Assembly (NCBI GenBank): GCA_965214055.1 | Contig: OZ243931.1 | Location: 868,001-932,000, forward strand | Direction: 5' to 3' | Source: WTGA01 sp965214055 | Lineage (GTDB): Bacteria; Pseudomonadota; Gammaproteobacteria; Arenicellales; Poriferihabitantaceae | DNA length: 64,000 nt | Part shown: one piece after another, positions 43,117 through 51,049 of the stretch | Position numbering within the stretch: the first letter of the stretch is position 1 | How the letters are laid out: the number at the start of each line of letters is the position of its first letter | Made by a program: the position numbers and the translations under genes | Notes under the pieces: generated by a model | Database searches by the model: none | What the model was told of the DNA's origin: nothing | What the model saw: only the letters and a program-made list of their open reading frames with translations

Positions 43117-45477
43117 TTACGGCTGAAACCCGGATATCAGCTGGAAAAAGCGGTCACTATCCAGATAACCATAAAAGTTTTTTTCTTCCAGTATATTGCC
43201 GTCCCTGTCCAGGAAAATGGTTGCCGGGGGACCAAAGACCCCAAAATATTGCTTGAGTAACCGGTTGTCCTGATTGGTTGCTTCGGTCACATCAATTTGA
43301 ATCGTGACAAACTTTTCCCTCAGTAGTGAATCAATGGCCGCGTCCTTGAAAGTGGTCTCTTCCATGCGAATGCAGTCCACACACCAGTCCGCATAGTAGT
43401 CGACCAGGACCGGCTTTTTCTCAAGTTTGGCAATGGATAGCAACTGTTCCAATTCAGCGGTATTGGCAACCCGGGTGAATGGATGGGACTCGATGCCGCT
43501 GTTTTTAACAGCCGATTGCGAAAATCCGGCAAACAGGTCCTGGGGCAATGGCCTGAACAGATCCCTTTGACCCAGGAACCCGCCGATGAGCAGGACAATT
43601 CCCCATACCAGCAGCAAGATACCCACTCCTTTTTCGAGTCGCTGCCAACTGCCAGCGGTTTCCCCGGATTTTTCCATCGCACCCAGAAAGACACCAAGGA
43701 GAATAAAAAAACCTCCCCACAACAGCAGCACGGGGACCTGGGGAAGAATCCCCAGCAGGTAGATGGCCGTGGCCACCAGCAACACGCCGAATCCCTGTTT
43801 CACCTTGACCATCCAGGGACCCGCCCGGGGGATCAGATGACCCGCACCAAAACCCAGTGCAATCAGCGGAATTCCCATGCCCAGTGCCATGGCCGTCATG
43901 AGCAGGGCACCCAGGGCCGGGTCCCCCGTGCTAACGGCGACTCCCAGAAATGAGATGAGTACGGGGGAAACACAGGCACCAATGATCAGTGCGGACAGGA
44001 TTCCCAGGCACAACACGAGGGGGATGGGACCCCGCATTCTTGTGGGCTGGAATTGCAGTCGGGCCTGGATGAATGTCGGCATCTGGATGTCGAACAGGCC
44101 AAACATGGACAGCGCCATAATGAAAAACAGCAGACTCAGGAATCCGATGGCCCAGATATTCTGGAAATACGCCTGCAACTGGTCTCCCGTTGCCCCCGCC
44201 AACGCCCCCATGGCCGCGTAGGTAATCATGGTCCCCACGACATAGAAGATAGCCAGCACTCCCCCTTTTGCCGGGGTCAGATGCTTTCCCTGGCCAGCAA
44301 TGATGCTGGTCAACACCGGGATCATCGGCAAGACACAAGGGGTAAACGTCAGCAACAGGCCGGCAATCATGGCACTGAAAAACAGGAGCACGGTGCGTTT
44401 CGGCGGACCAGTCTGCGCTTTCAGCTTTTCCGCCGTGCTCCCCGCATTGTTCAAATTTTCCTGAACGTCATTGGAAGCGGGTTGGGGTAAGGGTTCGGCA
44501 GAACCTTGTCCTTCGACAAATTCCACCGTGAACACCGGGGCGGACCCGGCATTCGCATCGAAGGAAAGATCCGTAAACAGGGATGAAAAGTCAAAGGTTT
44601 TCGTTACCGGGGCATAACAGATTCCATCCACAGCACACCCCTGGTAACCTGCCCTGAGCACGAAACGGTTCTCATCCTCGAGCAGGGTGTCGAGTTCAAC
44701 CAGGGCACTGAAATCCTCATCAAAAATCACCACCCCTCCGAAATACTCGTCCACCTTGTTTTTTCCATCGGGCAAAACAACCGGTTTGATTTGGGGGGAG
44801 GATTCGCTGGAAAAATGGATTTTGTCTCGGTACAGATAGTAGCCTTCGGAAATGGTGAAAACGGCATGGAGGGCATCACGGGATATGGCGTCAATTCGCA
44901 GCTTGAATGCGTCGTCCACATCAAGAAACTCCCGGGGCTGGAAACCCGCGGCAAGCTGGTCTCTCAGATCATTGGTCGGTCCCGGTGAGTTCGGCACCAT
45001 GGTGCCGGACTGGAAGAATGACGGTGCTTCCGGGGTTTCTTCCTCCTCCCCGTTTTGGCTGAATCGAACCGTTTTTTCCATGGGAGGATAGCAAACACCG
45101 ACGGGCTCATTGCACCCCTGCCCCGAGGCGATTAACTGGAATTCCCTGGCACCATTGGGAAGAACGGGAATCGCAACCTCCAGAGATTGCGTATAAACCT
45201 GTACGTTCCCGAATATGGAATCTTCCTTGGGCGTCCCGGCAGGAAGACTCACCGGTGCCGTGATAATATCGTTTCCGGTGAACCTGAAATCAAATTTGTC
45301 CCGGTACATGTAATACCCGTCCGCGATCCTCCAGGCCGCGTCAATCCGGTTCGGGGACACCATTTGTGCACGGAACTCAAACGCCTGGTCAGCAGGCAAC
45401 AGAATATCATCGTCTGCGAACAATGTTGATGACAGTACAGCCATCAACCCCAGGAGAATATAAGGAACGCTGGACAA
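43117..45477 (-). CDS. dsbD: Thiol:disulfide interchange protein DsbD with two N-terminal alpha domains
   Basis: 786 residues, about 200 more than E. coli DsbD. After a signal peptide there are two tandem DsbD-alpha (immunoglobulin-like) domains. Residues about 20-150 have the Cys pair in GCNEPVGVCYPP; about 175-305 have the pair in GCAVDGICYAP. Each repeats the phrase GYYxYRDK. Eight membrane helices follow (about 360-600), with the redox Cys in FTPCVLPMIP and in GACVSPVLISF. A C-terminal thioredoxin domain (about 670-786) ends the chain, with VDYYADWCVDCIRME. The protein passes electrons from cytosolic thioredoxin to periplasmic acceptors. The extra alpha domain suggests a second partner. 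Confidence 0.95.
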   Translation of the reverse strand: MSSVPYILLGLMAVLSSTLFADDDILLPADQAFEFRAQMVSPNRIDAAWRIADGYYMYRDKFDFRFTGNDIITAPVSLPAGTPKEDSIFGNVQVYTQSLEVAIPVLPNGAREFQLIASGQGCNEPVGVCYPPMEKTVRFSQNGEEEETPEAPSFFQSGTMVPNSPGPTNDLRDQLAAGFQPREFLDVDDAFKLRIDAISRDALHAVFTISEGYYLYRDKIHFSSESSPQIKPVVLPDGKNKVDEYFGGVVIFDEDFSALVELDTLLEDENRFVLRAGYQGCAVDGICYAPVTKTFDFSSLFTDLSFDANAGSAPVFTVEFVEGQGSAEPLPQPASNDVQENLNNAGSTAEKLKAQTGPPKRTVLLFFSAMIAGLLLTFTPCVLPMIPVLTSIIAGQGKHLTPAKGGVLAIFYVVGTMITYAAMGALAGATGDQLQAYFQNIWAIGFLSLLFFIMALSMFGLFDIQMPTFIQARLQFQPTRMRGPIPLVLCLGILSALIIGACVSPVLISFLGVAVSTGDPALGALLMTAMALGMGIPLIALGFGAGHLIPRAGPWMVKVKQGFGVLLVATAIYLLGILPQVPVLLLWGGFFILLGVFLGAMEKSGETAGSWQRLEKGVGILLLVWGIVLLIGGFLGQRDLFRPLPQDLFAGFSQSAVKNSGIESHPFTRVANTAELEQLLSIAKLEKKPVLVDYYADWCVDCIRMEETTFKDAAIDSLLREKFVTIQIDVTEATNQDNRLLKQYFGVFGPPATIFLDRDGNILEEKNFYGYLDSDRFFQLISGFQP

Positions 45478-45678
45478 CGGTCAGGGGATACTGGAGAAGT
45501 CGAGAAACGATAAATGGGGATCGAACCGGCTGCCCTGTGGGGACAACACACATTCACCTGTAATGGCGGCGCGAATAATTGGAAATCTCCGGTTTTTCCC
45601 TTATATATGTTGCTGCAACCTTATATTATAAGGGATTCAAGACAACCATTGTCAAAGTTGCCTCCGGCCAAACCCGAA

Positions 45679-46131
45679 ATGAAGCCATTACTGCTCATCT
45701 TTCTCATCGTTCCGTTGATAGAAATCTACCTGTTGATCCAGGTCGGCAGTGCAGTCGGGGCGGGGATGACCATCTTTCTGGTGGTCTTTACCGCAGTGCT
45801 TGGCGCATTTCTGGTCAGGGCCCAGGGGATTTCTACCCTCGCAAGGGTACAAAGGCAAGTGGCCAGGGGGCAGCCCCCGGCCATGGAACTGTTGGAAGGT
45901 CTGGGCCTGTTTCTGGCCGGAGCACTCCTGCTTACCCCGGGCTTTTTCACGGATACGTTCGGATTTCTCATTTTGACGCCACCCCTTCGACGGGCAATGA
46001 TCCTTCGAATAATCCGGGGACGGGTTGTCCAGCCCAATGTCTCATTCCGTGCCGGCCAGGCCCCGGAGGGTTCCCATCCCCGTAAATCCGAACAAAGGGT
46101 CATTGACGGGGAGTACCGGAAAATCGACTAG
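45679..46131 (+). CDS. fxsA: FxsA-family inner-membrane protein
   Basis: 150 residues from ATG 45679. I discarded the longer upstream reading because MKPLLLIFLIVPLIEIYLLI is the conserved FxsA start. Further marks are GAFLVRAQG and GALLLTPGFFTDTFGFL, then a basic cytoplasmic tail. It has three to four membrane segments. FxsA affects phage T7 exclusion in E. coli; its normal role is unknown. In many gammaproteobacteria fxsA sits beside groES, but here groESL is 43 kb away within the polysaccharide locus. Confidence 0.92.
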   Translation: MKPLLLIFLIVPLIEIYLLIQVGSAVGAGMTIFLVVFTAVLGAFLVRAQGISTLARVQRQVARGQPPAMELLEGLGLFLAGALLLTPGFFTDTFGFLILTPPLRRAMILRIIRGRVVQPNVSFRAGQAPEGSHPRKSEQRVIDGEYRKID

Positions 46132-46536
46132 CACTGGCTGGTTGGTCAAGAATGGATGTTGATGGTGCCATCCATCCTGCAATGCTACCGTATGGTTGTG
46201 GCATCAGATTCCTCGAACAAGGAACGGAGCAATGAGGTCACATAAAATTGGCAACCCGAGGAGGGTAGTCGGGAGGGTCCTGTTGAGACAGGGTTTTCCG
46301 GTACCAGCGAATTTTACGAACTGTTGTTTGAATTGAAGTTTGACCGGCAGAGCCGTGGTATTTTCATTGGCTGATCCAATCTCCATCCAGTCCCTGGGGC
46401 ACACAGTACGGGGAAGTTCCCTGAATTCCTGCGCTCTGGCCGTGAAGGACATTGCCGATACACCGGGTACCGGTTTCGGTTCATTGGTGATCGGGTCCCA
46501 TGTCGGGCGCCACCGGTTTGTACTGCTGAAAAAACA
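46132..46536. other. Intergenic stretch with no recognised gene
   Basis: About 400 bp between fxsA and the kinase gene. Short open frames exist on both strands but none looks like a protein family or has a good ribosome-binding site. It may hold the kinase promoter. Confidence 0.5.
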
Positions 46537-47391
46537 ATGATCCGAAAGAAAGCCCCTTCCAGGCGTCGTATCTGTACCCTGCACGGCCAATATCGATTCA
46601 TCGCTCCTGAATGGGAGGCTGCCATCACCCGGTCCAGCCTGGGAAACCGGGATGAATGGTCGGTCTTTGATGCCGGGGAAAGGCTGGTCGGTGGGCCCCA
46701 TGAGAAAACCCAGGTATCCCGGGTGAATACGGATCAGGGCAGGGTTATCTTCAAAAGGTACAGCATCGGCTCGAGCTGGCGTTATTTCATGCGGCGGAGC
46801 AGAGCAGTTGGGGAATGGGCTGGACTGACGGCCCTGGCCGAAATTGGGATTCCCGTCCCGGAACTGGTTGGTTTTGGAGAAGACCGCCGGTTCGGTCGGC
46901 TGGTTGGGGGCTATATCATCATACGGGAACTGGAAACCGCCATGGACCTGACAACCTTTGCACGGAAGGTATGGTCTGTCATGAAACCTCCGGAAAAGCA
47001 GACCGTACTGCGGGAAATTCGATCCAGGCTGTTTGACCTGATCAAGAGGGCGCATGACCGTCATTTATTCCATCGGGACCTGACCTGGAACAATATCCTT
47101 GTGGAGAAGAAAGCCGATGGGTACCAGCTGTGGTTCATTGATTGTCCCCGTTTCAAGCACAGAAGAATGGGTCGTGCTCATCTGCAAATGGTGGAATTGT
47201 CCTGTTTGACCAAAGAAGCCATGGGGATATTAACGGTCACGGAGCGATATCGTTCACTGGTGATCTTTCTGGATGGCGACCATGCCAGAGCCAGAAAAAT
47301 CTTCAGGTGGATCACCGACCGTCATGCTAGGTCCGCCATGCGGCACCACCTCAGGGAGAAAGCACGCCGTTCACCCGAAAACCCCTTGTGA
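46537..47391 (+). CDS. WaaP/KdkA-like LPS core kinase
   Basis: 284 residues. Kinase signs are the ATP-anchoring Lys in RVIFKRYSIG, the catalytic loop LFHRDLTWNNILVEK and the metal-binding WFIDCPRFKHRR (Asp in IDCPR). The form resembles Kdo kinase and the WaaP family. It is the third such kinase domain in this window, and lies apart from the LPS cluster. Which sugar it phosphorylates cannot be told. The first 40 residues are poorly conserved and the true start could be a little downstream. Confidence 0.8.
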   Translation: MIRKKAPSRRRICTLHGQYRFIAPEWEAAITRSSLGNRDEWSVFDAGERLVGGPHEKTQVSRVNTDQGRVIFKRYSIGSSWRYFMRRSRAVGEWAGLTALAEIGIPVPELVGFGEDRRFGRLVGGYIIIRELETAMDLTTFARKVWSVMKPPEKQTVLREIRSRLFDLIKRAHDRHLFHRDLTWNNILVEKKADGYQLWFIDCPRFKHRRMGRAHLQMVELSCLTKEAMGILTVTERYRSLVIFLDGDHARARKIFRWITDRHARSAMRHHLREKARRSPENPL

Positions 47392-47749
47392 TTCTCCCGA
47401 CTATTTGTGATACGACCAATCATGCCATCCACCTGTCTGTGCGAGAACCTGAATATCCTTCATCCTGTACCGTTTGCCAAAGGCTCCCGTCCCGAGAAAA
47501 ACCGATTTATCCCAGCCGCTGGACCAGATCCATCACTTACAATCGGAAATAACCATTGGTAATTGATCAGATGACGAACCACAATCTCGAAGCTGGTCAG
47601 AACAATGGATAGTCCCGAGATCTGCACACGATTGATGTTTGCGAATGCGACACCACCTGACCTGCCGAAACGCAAGAAACACTCGTCGTCCGAACAAAGC
47701 ACAGCAGTGGTCCAAAGCGACGGGCCAGCGATGGCACTCGCTAAACTAT
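47392..47749. other. Intergenic stretch with no recognised gene
   Basis: About 360 bp. The minus strand is open from 47753 to 47460, but the product has no family features and no start signal, so I do not call it. The region has the mixed composition of rearranged DNA. Confidence 0.5.
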
Positions 47750-48262
47750 TCAAATCAGCTCATAGTCATCCAGTCCACGGGCAACCGCTGCGTCCGTTGT
47801 GAACATCCCTTTTTCGTCCTTTACTTGATAAATCCCTTGGGCCCGATAGAGCTTGTTTTGAACCAGTCGTCGTTCATAGATTTCCCCGAACTTCCGGTAC
47901 AGTGCAACGATGATTTGATCGAGCGTAGCCTTCTCTTCATAACTCTTTACAGCAATAAACAAGCGTCTCGTGAGTTCGTCGGGTTTTACAATGCTCAATT
48001 CTTCGAACAACTCGTCTGGCAGGTCGGAAAGGTCTCCAAGGTCGGGGGAAACGGGCTCCATTATTTGTTCTAATTCATCGATTTTCTCGCGTAGGCTCGT
48101 AATTTCCTCTTCTTGGTTTGTATACTCGAATAACAAATTTCGCACCGCTTCACCGTAGAGTGAGTATTCGTTAGGGCAGAGTGGGATTTCTGGGAGCATG
48201 GACTTGTCTTGCTCATCTAACATACCCAGTAGCTGGTTGACAGTATCTATATCAGCAGGCAT
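47750..48262 (-). CDS. Acidic coiled-coil protein of unknown function
   Basis: 170 residues from ATG 48262; the upstream extension only reads through the tRNA-like sequence and is rejected. Residues about 30-65 form a coiled coil (NQEEEITSLREKIDELEQI). The protein is acidic overall, with a run of Asp/Leu/Pro (DLGDLSDLPDELFEEL) and an alpha-helical C-terminus rich in Tyr and Lys (IYERRLVQNKLYRAQGIYQV). I recognise no family. It starts 18 bp downstream of a tRNA-like sequence, so the two may be on one transcript. Confidence 0.65.
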   Translation of the reverse strand: MPADIDTVNQLLGMLDEQDKSMLPEIPLCPNEYSLYGEAVRNLLFEYTNQEEEITSLREKIDELEQIMEPVSPDLGDLSDLPDELFEELSIVKPDELTRRLFIAVKSYEEKATLDQIIVALYRKFGEIYERRLVQNKLYRAQGIYQVKDEKGMFTTDAAVARGLDDYELI

Positions 48263-48279
48263 AATCTTTCTCCAGTAAA

Positions 48280-48349
48280 TGGTGGAGGTGGAGGGAATCG
48301 AACCCTCGGGATCTAAGTTTTGGAGACCTGCCCCGACCAGTCCACCCCC
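48280..48349 (-). tRNA. Degenerate tRNA-Trp-like sequence (CCA anticodon arm)
   Basis: The acceptor stem is 7 bp (GGGGGTG / CACCTCC, one G-U), with an A discriminator and an encoded CCA. The T-arm is GAGGG-TTCGATT-CCCTC. The anticodon arm reads AGGT-CTCCAAA-ACTT, as in tRNA-Trp (anticodon CCA). The D-arm has only about 11 nt between position 9 and the anticodon stem, so a normal D-loop cannot form. It is likely a pseudo-tRNA or a tRNA-like RNA, and I would not count it as functional. Confidence 0.45.
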
Positions 48350-48367
48350 ATCAATTACGTAATTCCC

Positions 48368-48441
48368 AAGCACGGGCCGGAATCGAACCGGCATGGTCCA
48401 TATTTTCCAATTGGATGCCTAACCATTCGAGCCACCGTGCC
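48368..48441 (-). tRNA. Degenerate tRNA-like sequence with abnormal anticodon arm
   Basis: The acceptor stem (GGCACGG / CCGTGCT, terminal G-U) and T-arm (GCCGG-TTCGATT-CCGGC) are intact. The D-arm GCTCGAATGGTTAGGC has one base fewer than usual. The anticodon arm forms only TCCA / TGGA around an 11-nt loop (ATTGGAAAATA), so no anticodon can be assigned. There is no encoded CCA. It lies 18 bp upstream of the Trp-like sequence on the same strand. Confidence 0.4.
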
Positions 48442-48449
48442 ATCAGAGT

Positions 48450-48486
48450 ACTGAACGGTCCGTTGCACCGCAGCAGACCGTTCAGT
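48450..48486. repeat. Strong hairpin upstream of the tRNA-like pair
   Basis: Perfect 11-bp inverted repeat ACTGAACGGTC / GACCGTTCAGT with a 15-nt loop, just before the tRNA-like sequences when read on the minus strand. There is no T-run for a terminator. It could be an operator or a recombination site. Confidence 0.55.
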
Positions 48487-48715
48487 GTTTCCGACTCTAC
48501 CACAATTTGCACCGGACTTCAGCTAAAAATGCTTCAGGAATTAACCATATTTGCCGCGCTTTCTGAACGTATTTTGCGTCACGATATGCCCGGACGGATG
48601 AAAGGTGTGCGGTAAACGCGCTCACATTGTTCTATTAGCGTCAATCGGAAAACCCCATTTTTGCAAGTCCTTTTGATCGGGGTTTAAAAGAAGATCCCTA
48701 AAATCAATGCCGGGT

Positions 48716-49648
48716 TCAACGGTTTCCATCCCGTTCCGGAATCAGCGCATTCACAAAGTCCACGGGAACAAACTCCCGTAAATCCTCCAGGCCTTCCCCA
48801 ACCCCGATATAGCGGATGGGGATGCCGTATCGTTCCGCAACGGCAATGACCACGCCGCCTTTCGCCGTGCCGTCCAGCTTGGTCACACACAGGCCGGTCA
48901 GCGGAATGGCCTGATGAAAACTCTCAACCTGGGAAAGCACGTTTTGGCCATTGCCGGCATCCACGGTCAGCAGGACTTCATGGGGAAGCCCGGCACCCGC
49001 TTTTTCCAGCACCCGCTTGATCTTCTTCAACTGCTCCATCAAATCGCCGTGGGTATGCTGTCGACCCGCCGTATCGATGAGCAAATGATCCGTTTGCCTG
49101 GAGCAGGCCGCCTGGTACGCATCATACGCCACCGCCGCCGCATCCGACCCGTGTGGCTGGGTAATCACCGGCAGTTCAAGCCGGTCCCCCCAGTACTGCA
49201 ATTGCTCAATGGCCGCCGCACGGAACGTATCACAGGCGGCCAGCATGACCCGGTTGCCGTGGTTCTTATACCGGTGGGCCATCTTCGCCAGGGAGGTGGT
49301 CTTGCCCACACCGTTGACCCCCACCATCAGGGTAACCCGGGGCCTGGCAGGGCGGTCATGATCACCCCCGGGCTCCGATGCCCCCAGCACCTCCACCATG
49401 GTTTCCCGCAAACCGGCCATCAGCTCATCCGTGGTCCGGTAGCGGTGCCGGTGTGCTTTTCTGCGAAGCGCCGACAGCAGGTGCTGACTGGTCTGTACTC
49501 CCAGATCCGCCATCAGCATCTGATCTTCCAGCTCTTCGTAAATGGATTCATCGATTTCCCTGGCCGTGCCGAAAACCCCGAATAACCCAGAAGTCAGGTG
49601 TTGCCGGGTTTTGGCCAGTCGGGCGAATAACCCTTCTTTGGACGTCAT
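48716..49648 (-). CDS. ftsY: Signal recognition particle receptor FtsY
   Basis: 310 residues: the NG domains only, without the long acidic A domain of E. coli FtsY. The GTPase motifs are GVNGVGKTTSLAK (G1), DTFRAAAIEQL, LIDTAGRQHTHG (G3), TKLDGTAKGG (G4) and IRYIGVGEGLEDL. It docks ribosome-SRP complexes at the membrane for co-translational insertion. It is divergently transcribed from rsmD, the usual arrangement in proteobacteria. Confidence 0.98.
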   Translation of the reverse strand: MTSKEGLFARLAKTRQHLTSGLFGVFGTAREIDESIYEELEDQMLMADLGVQTSQHLLSALRRKAHRHRYRTTDELMAGLRETMVEVLGASEPGGDHDRPARPRVTLMVGVNGVGKTTSLAKMAHRYKNHGNRVMLAACDTFRAAAIEQLQYWGDRLELPVITQPHGSDAAAVAYDAYQAACSRQTDHLLIDTAGRQHTHGDLMEQLKKIKRVLEKAGAGLPHEVLLTVDAGNGQNVLSQVESFHQAIPLTGLCVTKLDGTAKGGVVIAVAERYGIPIRYIGVGEGLEDLREFVPVDFVNALIPERDGNR

Positions 49649-49735
49649 GGTGCGATTTCAATTATTTTGTTGGAGGACCGACTTGATATCGTATCATTGT
49701 ACACATGGGATTCATCTGGCAACGTGACCGTATCC

Positions 49736-50293
49736 ATGAAAAAAAGTGGCAAACTCAGAATTATTGGCGGACAGTGGAAACGCAGAAACATCCGGTTTCC
49801 CGTCGTGCCTGGCCTGAGGCCCACTGCGGATCGGGCCCGGGAAACCCTTTTCAACTGGCTGATGAACCATATTCACGGAAAAACATGCCTGGACCTGTTT
49901 GCGGGAACCGGGGCACTGGGGTTCGAAGCGGCCTCCCGGGGGGCCGGGCGGGTTGTGATGGTGGAATCAAACCGGAAATCGGTCCAGTCCCTCCTCAAGA
50001 ACCGTGAATTGCTGGGCGCACAGGGCCAGGTGGACATCGTTCACGACCGGGCTCTGAATCATCTTCCCCTGACCCCTGTCAAATATGACCTGGTCTTCCT
50101 GGACCCGCCGTTTGAACAAGCATTGATTGGTCCAGCCTGCCAGGCGCTGGTCCAATACCCGGTGCTCCGGGACCGGGCCTGGATCTATATCGAGTCGCCA
50201 ATTTCCAATACCCCCTTACCAATCCCCCCAACTTGGAATATCATTCGGGAGTCCCGGTGCGGGATGGTGCAACTAACCCTAGCACAAACCTGA
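49736..50293 (+). CDS. rsmD: 16S rRNA (guanine966-N2)-methyltransferase
   Basis: 185 residues from ATG 49736; the open frame goes further upstream, but KLRIIGGQWKRRNIRFP is the conserved start. The SAM site is CLDLFAGTGALGFEAAS and the catalytic motif is FLDPPFE. It methylates G966 of 16S rRNA in the 30S head. It is divergent from ftsY and 10 bp before coaD. Confidence 0.96.
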   Translation: MKKSGKLRIIGGQWKRRNIRFPVVPGLRPTADRARETLFNWLMNHIHGKTCLDLFAGTGALGFEAASRGAGRVVMVESNRKSVQSLLKNRELLGAQGQVDIVHDRALNHLPLTPVKYDLVFLDPPFEQALIGPACQALVQYPVLRDRAWIYIESPISNTPLPIPPTWNIIRESRCGMVQLTLAQT

Positions 50294-50303
50294 AACAGTC
50301 ATC

Positions 50304-50783
50304 ATGCCGAAAATAGCGATCTACCCCGGAACATTCGACCCCATTACCAATGGCCACTCCGACCTCGTCTTCCGTGCCACCCGGATGTTTGACCAGGTTG
50401 TGCTGGCCATCGCCAACAGCCCGGAAAAATCTCCCCTGTTCTCCCTGGATGAACGCATCGACCTGGCAAGGCGGGTACTCCGTAACTATGACAATGTAGA
50501 AATTACCGGTTTTTCCGGTCTGTTGATTGATTTTGCCCGGGAATGTCAGGCAGGAATCATTCTTCGGGGTCTGCGAGCGGTTTCTGATTTTGAATACGAG
50601 TTTCAGCTGGCCTCCATGAACCGAAAACTCGACAGCAATATTGAAACCGTCCTGCTGACCCCCGCCATACAGCACACCTTTGTCTCGGCAAGCCTGATCA
50701 AGGAAATCGCCCGGTACGGCGGGGATGTCAGCACCTTTGTGCATGAACACGTGTACCAGGCACTGGAATCCAAATACCGGTAA
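50304..50783 (+). CDS. coaD: Phosphopantetheine adenylyltransferase
   Basis: 159 residues, full length. It has the nucleotidyltransferase motif YPGTFDPITNGH at the start (T/HxGH) and the conserved ILRGLRAVSDFEYEFQLASMN. It catalyses the penultimate step of coenzyme A synthesis. The order rsmD-coaD-yfhL is common in gammaproteobacteria. Confidence 0.98.
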   Translation: MPKIAIYPGTFDPITNGHSDLVFRATRMFDQVVLAIANSPEKSPLFSLDERIDLARRVLRNYDNVEITGFSGLLIDFARECQAGIILRGLRAVSDFEYEFQLASMNRKLDSNIETVLLTPAIQHTFVSASLIKEIARYGGDVSTFVHEHVYQALESKYR

Positions 50784-50794
50784 GCGAGTCCGCC

Positions 50795-51049
50795 ATGGCC
50801 CTTTACATCACGGATATGTGCATCAATTGCGACGTCTGTGAACCCGAGTGCCCCAACGATGCCATTTACCAGGGGGAAATCATTTACGAGATTGACTGGA
50901 AATTGTGCACGGAATGTGTGGGCCATTTCGAAACCAGCCAGTGCGTGGAAATCTGTCCGGTGGACTGCATTCCCGTTGACCCGGCGCACCAGGAGTCCCC
51001 ATCTCAACTCATGGCCAAATATGAGTGGTTGACCCGGAAGCCATCCTGA
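50795..51049 (+). CDS. yfhL: YfhL-type 4Fe-4S dicluster ferredoxin
   Basis: 84 residues, two 4Fe-4S sites. The first has CINCDVCEPECPN. The second has CTECVGHFETSQCVEICPVDC, with the longer spacing between cysteines typical of the YfhL/Alvin ferredoxin type. It serves as a low-potential electron carrier. It begins 11 bp after coaD. Confidence 0.97.
   Translation: MALYITDMCINCDVCEPECPNDAIYQGEIIYEIDWKLCTECVGHFETSQCVEICPVDCIPVDPAHQESPSQLMAKYEWLTRKPS

Noticed and set aside
45506..45560. T-arm-like GGGATCGAACCGG upstream of fxsA
   Set aside because: No acceptor or anticodon arm can be built around it; not a tRNA.
47460..47753. 97-codon minus-strand open frame
   Set aside because: No ribosome-binding site, no family similarity, mixed composition.
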